This document shows positions 16,611-24,574 of a DNA stretch of 64,000 nt, piece after piece. The stretch is from CAZCDS01 sp964497585 (GTDB lineage: Bacteria; Desulfobacterota; Desulfomonilia; Desulfomonilales; Desulfomonilaceae): NCBI GenBank assembly GCA_964497585.1, contig CAZCDS010000014.1, positions 1-64,000 of the forward strand. Reading direction: 5' to 3'. The position numbers and the translations under genes are program-made. A model generated the notes under the pieces. That model was not told the origin of the DNA. It searched no databases and was given only the letters and a program-made list of their open reading frames with translations. Every line of letters begins with the position of its first letter. Position 1 is the first letter of the stretch.

Positions 16611-18758
16611 TCATGAACTTTCAGGGTAGATCTTGCACAGGAGCGTCCTTACCGCTGTAGCACCCATTGCAGGATCACAGTTTTCGTACGCATTGTCCGT
16701 AAGGACATTGACGTTGGATTCCTCCCACCCGTGAGCCGGGTCCCTCTTTTCCGGGAACCACCATGCATGTTCCGCGGAGACGATCCGAGGATCCATGCCC
16801 GCGAAAAGCTTCGCTCGCTGGCGGATCTTTCCGACGGGGGATTCTATGATGACCCAGTCGCCTTGCTTGATTCCATGTTTCTCCGCGGCGTCGGGATGGA
16901 TCTCGACGACCGGATCGTGGTGAAGCTCCCTCAGACAGGGCACTTGTCGGTTCTCCGTGTGGAAGAAGCCTGGAATCCGCCGGCCCGTGATGAGAATGTG
17001 AGGATATTCCTCGAACAGTTCGGGAGCGCTCAAAGGGCTACCGGGAGGCTCATGATACTGGGGCAAGGGATCATATCCCATTTTCTCCAGTACCGTCGAA
17101 TAGAGCTCGAACTTCCGAGTCGGGGTGGAGAATCCTTCCTCCCTGTATTTCTCATAGTTGACCTCGCCCCGGATATACTCCATCTCGTTGAATTGTTTCC
17201 AGGTTATTCCCATGGGTTCAAGAATATGGTCGAGGGCCTGTTCGAAGTCTTCCCACCAGTGCTCTCCCTGCCCCACCCGGTGAGCGAGATCGTTGAGCAT
17301 CTCATGGTCGGAACGGCATTCTCCCACCTGAATCACCTTGCGCCTGGGAAGGATATACCCGTGTCGCTTCCAGAAATCTCCGATATAGTCCATCTCGAGC
17401 CAGGTCGCTGCAGGCAAAACGATGTCGGCCAGCTCCGCGGTCGGCGTGATGAAGAAATCCGCGACCGCCATGAAATCGACCTTCTCGAGCGCACGGTAGA
17501 CTTCCTTTGCGTTGGCCCTCGTGAGGACCGGATTGGAGCTGATGAAGAAGAGCATTTTCACGGGATAGGGCTTTTCCTCGAGGATTGCGTCCCAGACCCT
17601 TTTCGGATTAATGATCGCAAAACGCCCCGCAAGCCGGAAATCGTCGCCTCCGAGCCGCTTCGCGAACTGCTCCTTGGACAGGGCGCCGTGAGCCCCGAAT
17701 TTCCCGACGTTTCGAATCGGAGGCGGCTTGAAAAGGACCTGTCCGCCTCGCCTGTCGATGTTCCCCGTGATCCCCATCAGCGCCATGAGGATGCGGTTGT
17801 TGTTCGCGCAGTTGACCTGCTGTTCGATCGCCACGCCCCATTGAATAGCTGCCGGTTTCGTCGTACCAAAGAGTCGCGCTGCTTGCCTGATCTTCGCTTT
17901 CGGCACCCAGGTAACCTGTTCCACCCGATCGAGCGGCCACTCACGAACCCGTTCCACAAAGGGCTCCCATCCGTGGACATAGTTTTCGACGAACTCCTTG
18001 TCGTACAGCTCTTCCTCGATGATCACGTTGCACATGCCAAGACCCAACGCGGTATCGGTCCCCGGGCGCAAGGGCAACCAGACGTTGGCCCGAGCAGCAA
18101 TTCGCGTGAGCCTCGGATCGACGGCAATGAGCTTGGCTCCCTCGTCGAGCGCGACGGAGAAGGGCTCGCCCTTATAGCAATCCGGATTGCTGATAACCAC
18201 GTTGTTGCCCCAGACCATGATGCACTTCGGGTGGTTCTCGTAGTCAACGATCGGATTGGAGCCGCAGGTTATGATGCTCGTGGCGATCCGGGGACCGTAA
18301 CAGAAGTGCCCCGCGGTCAGCACATTCGGCGAGTCGAGCAGGTTCGCGAATCGGTAGATCACCGCTTCGTTCTCCCTGCCCGTTCCGTAGCCCAGCACGA
18401 TGGATTCAGCGCCGTGATGCTCCTTGTAGTGCAGCATTCGCTCTGCGATCGTATCCAGAGCCTCGTCCCAGGAGATGCGTTCCCAATTGCCGCTCCCCTT
18501 GGGTCCGACCCGCTTGACAGGATAGGTCAATCTGTCCGGATGGTAGACAAGCTCTATGGATCCCAGACCCTTTGTGCACAGCGTGCCATGGTTGATCGGG
18601 CAGTCGGGATCACCGGAGATCTTTTTGACCTTTCCGTTCTTCACGTACACGAGCACACCGCATCCTCCGTGGCACATACGGCAATGGCTCTTGACCACTG
18701 AATCGTACCCGTATACTTCCATTTCACGCGCAGAATTGGCGTATGTGAATTCCGACAC
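16611..18758 (-). CDS. Molybdopterin oxidoreductase catalytic subunit (DMSO reductase family)
   Basis: 715 residues; GTG start at 18758 with AGGAGG eight bases upstream. An N-terminal [4Fe-4S] site (C26-x2-C29-x3-C33 and C61 in LCTKG) opens a bis-MGD domain. C153 in GHFCYGPR is in the place of the molybdenum ligand. There is no Tat signal, so unlike most respiratory relatives it should be cytoplasmic. Such soluble members include acetylene hydratase and transhydroxylase types as well as formate dehydrogenases; the substrate cannot be told from sequence. It starts 12 bases after the IclR gene and overlaps the ferredoxin gene's upstream ATG, forming an IclR - Mo enzyme - ferredoxin operon. Confidence 0.9.
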   Translation of the reverse strand: MSEFTYANSAREMEVYGYDSVVKSHCRMCHGGCGVLVYVKNGKVKKISGDPDCPINHGTLCTKGLGSIELVYHPDRLTYPVKRVGPKGSGNWERISWDEALDTIAERMLHYKEHHGAESIVLGYGTGRENEAVIYRFANLLDSPNVLTAGHFCYGPRIATSIITCGSNPIVDYENHPKCIMVWGNNVVISNPDCYKGEPFSVALDEGAKLIAVDPRLTRIAARANVWLPLRPGTDTALGLGMCNVIIEEELYDKEFVENYVHGWEPFVERVREWPLDRVEQVTWVPKAKIRQAARLFGTTKPAAIQWGVAIEQQVNCANNNRILMALMGITGNIDRRGGQVLFKPPPIRNVGKFGAHGALSKEQFAKRLGGDDFRLAGRFAIINPKRVWDAILEEKPYPVKMLFFISSNPVLTRANAKEVYRALEKVDFMAVADFFITPTAELADIVLPAATWLEMDYIGDFWKRHGYILPRRKVIQVGECRSDHEMLNDLAHRVGQGEHWWEDFEQALDHILEPMGITWKQFNEMEYIRGEVNYEKYREEGFSTPTRKFELYSTVLEKMGYDPLPQYHEPPGSPLSAPELFEEYPHILITGRRIPGFFHTENRQVPCLRELHHDPVVEIHPDAAEKHGIKQGDWVIIESPVGKIRQRAKLFAGMDPRIVSAEHAWWFPEKRDPAHGWEESNVNVLTDNAYENCDPAMGATAVRTLLCKIYPESS

Positions 18759-18769
18759 GACCAGTCCTC

Positions 18770-19630
18770 CTATCCCGACCTGGACGACTCGAATGTCGAC
18801 TCGTTTTCGTGATGAGGTCCTCTGTCTCTCGTGAGAGCAAGCCCTCCGATCGATTCCGAGAACCTCTGCGCGGCCGTCGCCACTGCGAGACCGAAACGTT
18901 GTGCGTCTCTCTTCCGAAACGTGCCCACCACGACTATCGACCCGATAACTCCACCCCTAGGCCCGAATACGGGCGCCGCGACCGCATGGACCCCTCTTTG
19001 CATCTCGCCCCAGTCCGTACAGAATCCTATTTCCCGGCACCTGGCAAGCTCTTGTTTAAGACGATGCCGGTCAAAATCGCTCGGGCGCCCATGGAAGTAA
19101 AGCTTTTCTTGCGCGAGCAGATCCTTTCGCTCTTTGTCGGTAAGGAAGGCGGCTATGGCTTTCCCGTGGGCTCCCCACGGCAGGGGAAATCGGTGGCCCA
19201 ACCTGATCGTCAGCCCGAAATCCCGGCCTCCCTCGACTTTGGCAACAACGAAGACATTGCCATGTGAAATAAGCCCGAAGAAGGCGGTGCTTTCCGTTTC
19301 CCGGGCGAGGGATTCAAGCTGGGGGTGGACCGCCTCTCTCAAATCAAGCGTACTGAGAACCTTATTCGACAAGAAGAGCAGCCCCGTGCCGAGCGAGTAC
19401 GACTTGCTCCGCGGGTCACGCTGCACGAAGTTGAAATTCTGCAAGGTATTGAGGATCGAGTATGCCTTACTCTTGTGGATGCCCACGTTCTGGGAGATCT
19501 CCGTGAGCGTCATTGGGGACGCCCGTGTCCCCGCGAGGCAGAGCAGAATCCTGGCGGCCTGCTCCACTGCGGGCACGAGGGCTGAGTACTGCGGACGGTC
19601 TCGTTGCGGTCGCTGCTTCGGCACGGGCAA
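18770..19630 (-). CDS. IclR-family transcriptional regulator
   Basis: 286 residues from a TTG at 19630; the GTG at 19624 is an alternative. An N-terminal winged helix (LTEISQNVGIHKSKAYSILN) is followed by the IclR effector domain (residues about 90-265: GHRFPLPWGAHGKAIAAFL, then GVHAVAAPVFGPRGGVIGSI). These proteins bind small acids and control catabolic operons. It is the first gene of the molybdoenzyme operon, so it probably regulates it and senses its substrate or product. A perfect 11-base palindrome sits 28 bases upstream. Confidence 0.93.
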   Translation of the reverse strand: MPVPKQRPQRDRPQYSALVPAVEQAARILLCLAGTRASPMTLTEISQNVGIHKSKAYSILNTLQNFNFVQRDPRSKSYSLGTGLLFLSNKVLSTLDLREAVHPQLESLARETESTAFFGLISHGNVFVVAKVEGGRDFGLTIRLGHRFPLPWGAHGKAIAAFLTDKERKDLLAQEKLYFHGRPSDFDRHRLKQELARCREIGFCTDWGEMQRGVHAVAAPVFGPRGGVIGSIVVVGTFRKRDAQRFGLAVATAAQRFSESIGGLALTRDRGPHHENESTFESSRSG

Positions 19631-19657
19631 CTCTCACACCTGGTTATTCTGCTCACT

Positions 19658-19668
19658 GAACTTAGTTC
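19658..19668. promoter_or_regulatory. Palindrome upstream of the IclR gene
   Basis: GAACTTAGTTC is a perfect dyad of 11 bases just 5' of the regulator start. It could be its autoregulatory operator. Short, so chance occurrence is possible. Confidence 0.3.
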
Positions 19669-20017
19669 TTCCCACAAAATTTTAATGCACAGTAGCAGAC
19701 GTGTCAAGCGGTTTTACGAACTCCCTGCAATCTCGAGTGAAATGGCGAGAAAATCGTAATCTAAGTCGGCTTCTGTCGGGGGGCTGTTCGTGAAGATCAC
19801 CTCGGCAGTTGGATGGGCTCCCACCACAAGCGTTCCTTTCAGCCATATTCGTTAACCTTTCCCGCGTCTCGTCCGGCGCAATTCCGCGGGCAGGTCTGAT
19901 AGCACATCGGACCCTTCGCCGGCTTCGAATACCAGGGAGGCCGTGACGGGGGTGAAAAAACTCCGGAGGTCCCATGATGTACCGTGATCGCGTTTTTTGA
20001 TCTTGTGCCGTCTTTGC
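19669..20017. other. Intergenic stretch without a gene
   Basis: Divergent region between the IclR operon and the barrel gene. No coding frame is supported. Confidence 0.4.
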
Positions 20018-20046
20018 TTGACATTGGCCTGCTCCTGGTGCATATT
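20018..20046 (+). promoter_or_regulatory. Putative promoter of the barrel gene at 20117
   Basis: TTGACA at 20018-20023, 17 bases, CATATT at 20041-20046. It lies about 70 bases before the chosen GTG start. Confidence 0.45.
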
Positions 20047-20116
20047 AACCGAAGTTCTGATAATCGTTATTTTTTTCGTGCGACTCGTTCTTGTGGACGG
20101 TAAGGAGGACTATCCC

Positions 20117-21364
20117 GTGAAGAGGGTAGTCGTCGTTTTGGTAGTGGGTTTGTTGTTCTGTTTGTACTCGCCTGCCGCCGCTCAATTGCTCCGGGGCCCA
20201 GGGAATGTCTTCAGTTACTTGAATACGGCTGGAATGACTGTCTCGCCGATATTAAAGGTAGCGTACAAAAGACTGGGCCTTAACTGCAATTTCAGCATCC
20301 CCGTGGAGGAGTATACCTCTGCGTTCGGCGTCCCGCCACTTTTTGGCTTTGCCGACTACGGCTCGCTGCTCGACCTCTATCCGATGGATCTCAAGCTGGA
20401 GGACGCCAATCTGCTGATCGGCGAAGCGGGTGTCTCGGTCCGGATGGGTCAAGCTGCGAAGGTATTTCTGAAGCTTTCGGCAAGTGTTCCGCAAAAGGTC
20501 GGCGTGAGAACCAATGAGACGTCGTCCATCGGCATGCTCGGCCCCCCCAGGGCTTACGCTTGGCAAGGCACTCGACTGCAGTGGACGCAACTGAATCTGG
20601 GGGGCTCGTACTCCATCTGGCCGGACGTTGCCGTGGTCGCGGGGATAAAATGCGAGCGGACCACCTTCAAATTCGCCGACCCGAAACCGATACCTGCGAC
20701 CGCCATCCCCACGCTCAGCTTCTCTCTTTATTGGGATCCCGTCCCTCCCGACTTCGGCCTCAACATCAACTTCGGTCCCGTACCGGTAACTCTCAATCAA
20801 TTGAGGGGCGAGGCCCACGCAGACCTGACCATACCCTACGTTGGCCTGGAGCTTGAAGGGTCCTATTACAGGGCGTGGTTCATCGGAGGCCTGTGCAATG
20901 CGAGCCTCGGGGTGCCTCTCAGGTTGTCCCAGGATGATCAGTATGGGGGCTTCAATGTTCTTGTGTCCGTTTTACTGCCCCCAGTAGTGGTAGCTAACGG
21001 GGGATTACTGCTGGGACGGTCGGACCTGAATGAAGAGGCGAGGTACAGCCTGGCGAACGCAGGACTCTACCTGGAGACCGGCTTGGAATACGATGTCCAG
21101 GTGACGAATAACCTTACCCTAACCTTGTGGGGGGAGGCGACGTGGATGCGCATCCAGGGTACCGGCAACCTGGACCTGAGGGGGCAAAGCAGTTGGTTTT
21201 ACGACCTGTTTGCTTCCTGGAACGTGTTCGGGGGGTTGTTCACCGGAGACTTCGATTTCGGAAACGCCTGGCCGCAGCCCTTTGGGACCTCCTCCAGCGG
21301 CAAGGATTCGGGCTTCAGCCAGTACAGCTACGCCCTCGGGTTGACGGGAACACTGAACTTCTGA
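20117..21364 (+). CDS. Putative outer-membrane beta-barrel protein
   Basis: 415 residues from the GTG at 20117, chosen because AGGAGG lies just upstream and a signal peptide starts there (VKRVVVVLVVGLLFCL, cleavage after SPAAA). The longer frame adds 40 residues without a signal. It shares the VAGIKCERTTFKF and DLTIPYVGLELEG segments with the other two barrel genes but is longer, with an extra C-terminal region ending LGLTGTLNF, a good barrel-terminal strand with a final Phe. Function unknown. Confidence 0.75.
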   Translation: MKRVVVVLVVGLLFCLYSPAAAQLLRGPGNVFSYLNTAGMTVSPILKVAYKRLGLNCNFSIPVEEYTSAFGVPPLFGFADYGSLLDLYPMDLKLEDANLLIGEAGVSVRMGQAAKVFLKLSASVPQKVGVRTNETSSIGMLGPPRAYAWQGTRLQWTQLNLGGSYSIWPDVAVVAGIKCERTTFKFADPKPIPATAIPTLSFSLYWDPVPPDFGLNINFGPVPVTLNQLRGEAHADLTIPYVGLELEGSYYRAWFIGGLCNASLGVPLRLSQDDQYGGFNVLVSVLLPPVVVANGGLLLGRSDLNEEARYSLANAGLYLETGLEYDVQVTNNLTLTLWGEATWMRIQGTGNLDLRGQSSWFYDLFASWNVFGGLFTGDFDFGNAWPQPFGTSSSGKDSGFSQYSYALGLTGTLNF

Positions 21365-21494
21365 GGTTGCTCCGAGCGCCCGTCTTTGGCCCCAAATAAC
21401 CCATTTCGGGAGAGGGCAAAATAATGCCGATCTAAGGACTCACCGATCACAGACCGTTGCCGACACGGGACTCATTGCCGCCGAGTGATTTCGG

Positions 21495-21698
21495 TCAGAA
21501 CTTTATGACGAATGGCAAAGCTATCGCGACAATGCTTGCGAGAATGAGAAGGAGCAGATTTGACAGAAAATAGGGCATGCCGCACAATGCCACACCGGAA
21601 ACGAGAGCTATAGGGTTCTTCTGTTTTCTTCCATATGCTATGAAACCTAGGCCTATGGAGCCAAGGATCACTCCTGCAAACAGCGTTGTTGCATCCAT
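21495..21698 (-). CDS. Small two-helix membrane protein
   Basis: 67 residues with two hydrophobic helices (residues about 5-21 and 34-63) around a basic loop YGRKQKNP. GGAGG lies 15 bases upstream of the ATG, slightly far. Proteins of this pattern are widespread in Gram-negative bacteria without a proven function. It is the only gene in its stretch. Confidence 0.7.
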   Translation of the reverse strand: MDATTLFAGVILGSIGLGFIAYGRKQKNPIALVSGVALCGMPYFLSNLLLLILASIVAIALPFVIKF

Positions 21699-22007
21699 CG
21701 GTTCTTTCGTTCCTCCGTGGTACCTGATCTCTGCCTATCTATCTCGAGGCAGAGGCACAGCAAGACCCTAATCACGTTACTGAAAAACCTCCTTTTATTC
21801 TCGCTCTGAGCGTACATCACTCAAGCCACACGGTCAACCAAAGTGCCCTCGCAGGTGGCCGGCAGCCTCGGCCGCTCCTCCGTTTTCTCGGATGTGCCGA
21901 AGAGTGTCCAGGGATTACCGGATTGAGGTTCGGGTACCAGGGGAAGCGGTTGGTGCCTTGTTCGCTGAGCCTTTGTGTCTAGGTGGTTATGCGGTCTCTC
22001 CCAGGCT
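21699..22007. other. Intergenic stretch without a gene
   Basis: About 310 bases between two minus-strand genes. No coding frame or clear terminator was found. Confidence 0.4.
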
Positions 22008-23387
22008 TCAGGGTCGTTTTTCTGGTGAGCGTTCCCTTGGGGGTGGCTGGTCGGCCGGACGTCGGTGTTGCATGGAACCCGCGGCACGTGCCAGACGCTG
22101 GTGGCTCCGCCGGAGAGCCTCAGGGTCCAGTTTCCCTTGTCGGTCGGCTTTCAAAAGGGCATTCATGACAGGGTAGTACTGGTCGGAATCCCAACTGATC
22201 AGAATCAGGTCAACTCCTGCATTGAGAGCCTGGACACTCCCGGCCTCCATGCCCCCCCTACTGCGGTACATGGCCTGCATCGTAAAATTGTCGGTGATCA
22301 GTACGCCGTCATAGTTCCAAGCTCCGCGTATGAGCCCGGCTACGACTCGCGGTGACGCAGAAACCGGACGATCAGGATCTATTGACTGCAATGTCACGTG
22401 GCTGAGCATGGTGAACACGTTGCCTGTGCGCATCAAGGCGCGAAAAGGGAGCCAGTCCGTGCGGGAGAGTTCCTCGATTGAACTCTCCAGTTTCGCCCGT
22501 TTCTCATGCGTGTCCTCGAACACTCTTCCCAGTCCGGGAAAATGCTTAAGGGTACACCGTACGCCGTTCTCTTCAAGCGCGGCGCAGTACCAGCCGGCCA
22601 CTCGGGCGACAACGGTGGGATCACCGGAAATGGCCCGCTCATAAATCCGCGTGAAGTGATCGTTAGGATTCCTTATCTGATAGTCCAGGTCCACCACGGG
22701 CGCAAAGTTCAGGTTGACCCCCACTTTTGCCAGACCCCGTGCCTGCGTATTCGCGTATCGCCGGACAGCCCTTTCCTGTTCCGTGATATCTTCATAGCGT
22801 TTGACGATCTCAGACAGTGGTGGCAAGTGAGTCAAAGGCGGAGACAATCTTGACACGATCCCGCCCTCCTGGTCCGTGGCTATCCACAGGAGCGGCAAGC
22901 CCTGATCCCGTCGTATGCGCTGGAGTGACGACGTGAGGCGCCGGATGTCGGCAACGCTCTTGCCTCGAATGTTGCCGGTGCTCAAAAAGACGCCGCCCAC
23001 GGCCCCGAGCCTCACCAATTCTCGCATTTCCGCCAGGTCATTGTATCCCACGATCAGATGTTGCCCCAGCGTCTCCAGCCTGTGGGGATCGGCATGGAGA
23101 ACCTGGTGGCGGACCCACTGAAAGCGGGCCTCGAGAACCAGCGTAGCGGTCAGGGCCACGGTGGCTGCGACCAGTCCCAGCAAACCGATCACGCGGAGCG
23201 CCCACCGCTCGGAACGGGAAGTCAGCAGCAGCCAGGCCTCGATGAGGATCACGCCGAGTGACAGGACGATCAGTCCCTTCAGCGCCAAAGGACGCATGAA
23301 GCACAGGACAGGAGATCGCCAATCCACGGCAAAAGGGAGAAGAGCAAGGGCCACCAGAAGGCCGAGAACAGCCACGGCGAGTTTCAT
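22008..23387 (-). CDS. Membrane-anchored family 3 glycoside hydrolase (NagZ-like)
   Basis: 459 residues. Three hydrophobic helices (about 1-20, 35-55, 65-88) anchor a GH3 catalytic domain. It has the NagZ-type motif KHFPGLG with DTH some residues on (canonical KHFPGHG and DSH, the catalytic Asp-His pair), and DNFTMQAM in the nucleophile position. NagZ enzymes remove N-acetylglucosamine from muropeptides. The membrane anchor and the LG for HG change suggest a periplasm-facing or altered-specificity member. Its ATG overlaps the stop of the creD remnant (ATGA), so they are translated together. A basic, Pro-rich tail ends the protein. Confidence 0.85.
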   Translation of the reverse strand: MKLAVAVLGLLVALALLPFAVDWRSPVLCFMRPLALKGLIVLSLGVILIEAWLLLTSRSERWALRVIGLLGLVAATVALTATLVLEARFQWVRHQVLHADPHRLETLGQHLIVGYNDLAEMRELVRLGAVGGVFLSTGNIRGKSVADIRRLTSSLQRIRRDQGLPLLWIATDQEGGIVSRLSPPLTHLPPLSEIVKRYEDITEQERAVRRYANTQARGLAKVGVNLNFAPVVDLDYQIRNPNDHFTRIYERAISGDPTVVARVAGWYCAALEENGVRCTLKHFPGLGRVFEDTHEKRAKLESSIEELSRTDWLPFRALMRTGNVFTMLSHVTLQSIDPDRPVSASPRVVAGLIRGAWNYDGVLITDNFTMQAMYRSRGGMEAGSVQALNAGVDLILISWDSDQYYPVMNALLKADRQGKLDPEALRRSHQRLARAAGSMQHRRPADQPPPRERSPEKRP

Positions 23388-23824
23388 GTGGTTGGCTCCA
23401 TCGGCGCGTCGGTCTGCTGCGTTACGGACCCCGATGCGACTTTGATCGAATACCAGTCGATGTTTCTCGTCAGGAACATAATGACGCTGAGCTCGACGAA
23501 AAGCCCGATGCTGCCCGCGACGAGCGCATAATCGACCATCTGGAGCAACCGGTATGAGTAACCGTAAACGATCGCGAGGCCCCCTCCGACGATTGTCGCA
23601 AGGTCGGTCCGCTTGCGAATGCTTCTCACATACGCGGTACCGAGAGCGATGACAGCCGCCGCTTGCTTTCGTCTTTGCTCTCGCTCTCCTATCAATGACC
23701 CAATCATCGTTGTGGGTATGAGGAACAAGAGAGTCAGTACCCCGATCGCTGGGATCTCAATCGTAGCCCGACTGCCGAGCAAGGACAACCTGTTCCTTTG
23801 ATTTCCGTTCGTCTCCAGTTGCAT
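23384..23824 (-). pseudogene. creD: CreD inner-membrane protein, internally deleted
   Basis: 146 residues from the ATG at 23824 (GGGAGGAAAG upstream). The N-terminal part (LTLLFLIPTTMIGSLIGERE) is that of CreD and the C-terminal part (LLQMVDYALVAGSIGLFVEL then IMFLTRNIDWY) is its last helices. The roughly 300-residue middle, normally the large periplasmic domain and several helices, is absent, and the frame stays open across the join. Full CreD is about 430-470 residues. Either an in-frame deletion remnant or a reduced protein still made with the glycosidase. Confidence 0.7.
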
Positions 23825-23980
23825 AATTGCTTTCCTCCCGCCGTAACATGCGTTTCGCGGCGCGGGGACCGGCAGGTGTACCCCGTCTGCTCCGACCGGT
23901 GGGAAACCGTAGCAATCGATTGTGCAGCGGTATTGGAGGCGATGAGGAGAGGTGTTGGCAATTTTGTGCAATAACCGTGC

Positions 23981-24002
23981 AAATCCCGACGATGTCGGAT
24001 TT
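23981..24002. promoter_or_regulatory. Inverted repeat in the creD upstream region
   Basis: AAATCCCGAC-GAT-GTCGGATTT: arms of nine pairs with one bulged C and a three-base loop. No T-run on either side, so an operator or leader hairpin is more likely than a terminator. Confidence 0.3.
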
Positions 24003-24068
24003 CACTTTGAACGGCCCGATTTTTCCTGATTATTTTGGACTGACTCCCGTCGGTGGACCGTTTGAGCG

Positions 24069-24509
24069 TCAGGGACTATCCCTCGGTACGACCTTCACCT
24101 GGAGCATGACCCGTCCGTATCCCTCACATTCCACACCGATATCGAGGCATGTCAGCCGATGCATGAAATGAAATGCGTTCGGGTCCAGGCCTTCACTCAA
24201 CCGTTCGTTAATAATGGCGACGGGCACGATGAGCTGCGATGTGAGGTACACGCACATCCTTTTGGGGCAGAGTTTGGTGATGAAGTTGCCGTCAACGTCG
24301 AGCACGAAGCGGTCACCGACGCTATACCGCGAATTACAGTGCTTCGATTCCACCACCTCGGCCACAATTGAATAGTGAGCCGCGGCTTCCGCGAGCCGTC
24401 TCAGATGGCGCACCCTCACATCTCCGTCCGCGAAGTGCTCGAGATCGGCCGCAGTGTAGACCACTCGATCACCGAAACGCTGCAAGACCTTTTTTTCCTG
24501 ATCGTCCAT
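24069..24509 (-). CDS. Small protein, TIGR04076-like
   Basis: 146 residues; AGGAGGCGAGA precedes the ATG. The C-terminal 95 residues (VVESKHCNSRYSVGDRFVLD, KLCPKRMCVYL, then GLDPNAFHFMHRLTCLD) resemble the small TIGR04076 family with its KxC-YxVGD and LCP motifs. The first 45 residues form a basic helical extension. It begins 66 bases after the glycyl radical enzyme gene and so probably shares its transcript. Function of the family is unknown to me; the assignment is from motif resemblance. Confidence 0.55.
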   Translation of the reverse strand: MDDQEKKVLQRFGDRVVYTAADLEHFADGDVRVRHLRRLAEAAAHYSIVAEVVESKHCNSRYSVGDRFVLDVDGNFITKLCPKRMCVYLTSQLIVPVAIINERLSEGLDPNAFHFMHRLTCLDIGVECEGYGRVMLQVKVVPRDSP

Positions 24510-24574
24510 TCTCGCCTCCTGCCGACATACCGTCCTTGCCGTCCGGGAATCGGTTCGGAAACGGTCTGTTCATT

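Noticed and set aside
16731..18701. 656-codon plus-strand frame opposite the molybdoenzyme gene
   Set aside because: Antisense shadow; the minus strand carries unmistakable motifs along its full length.
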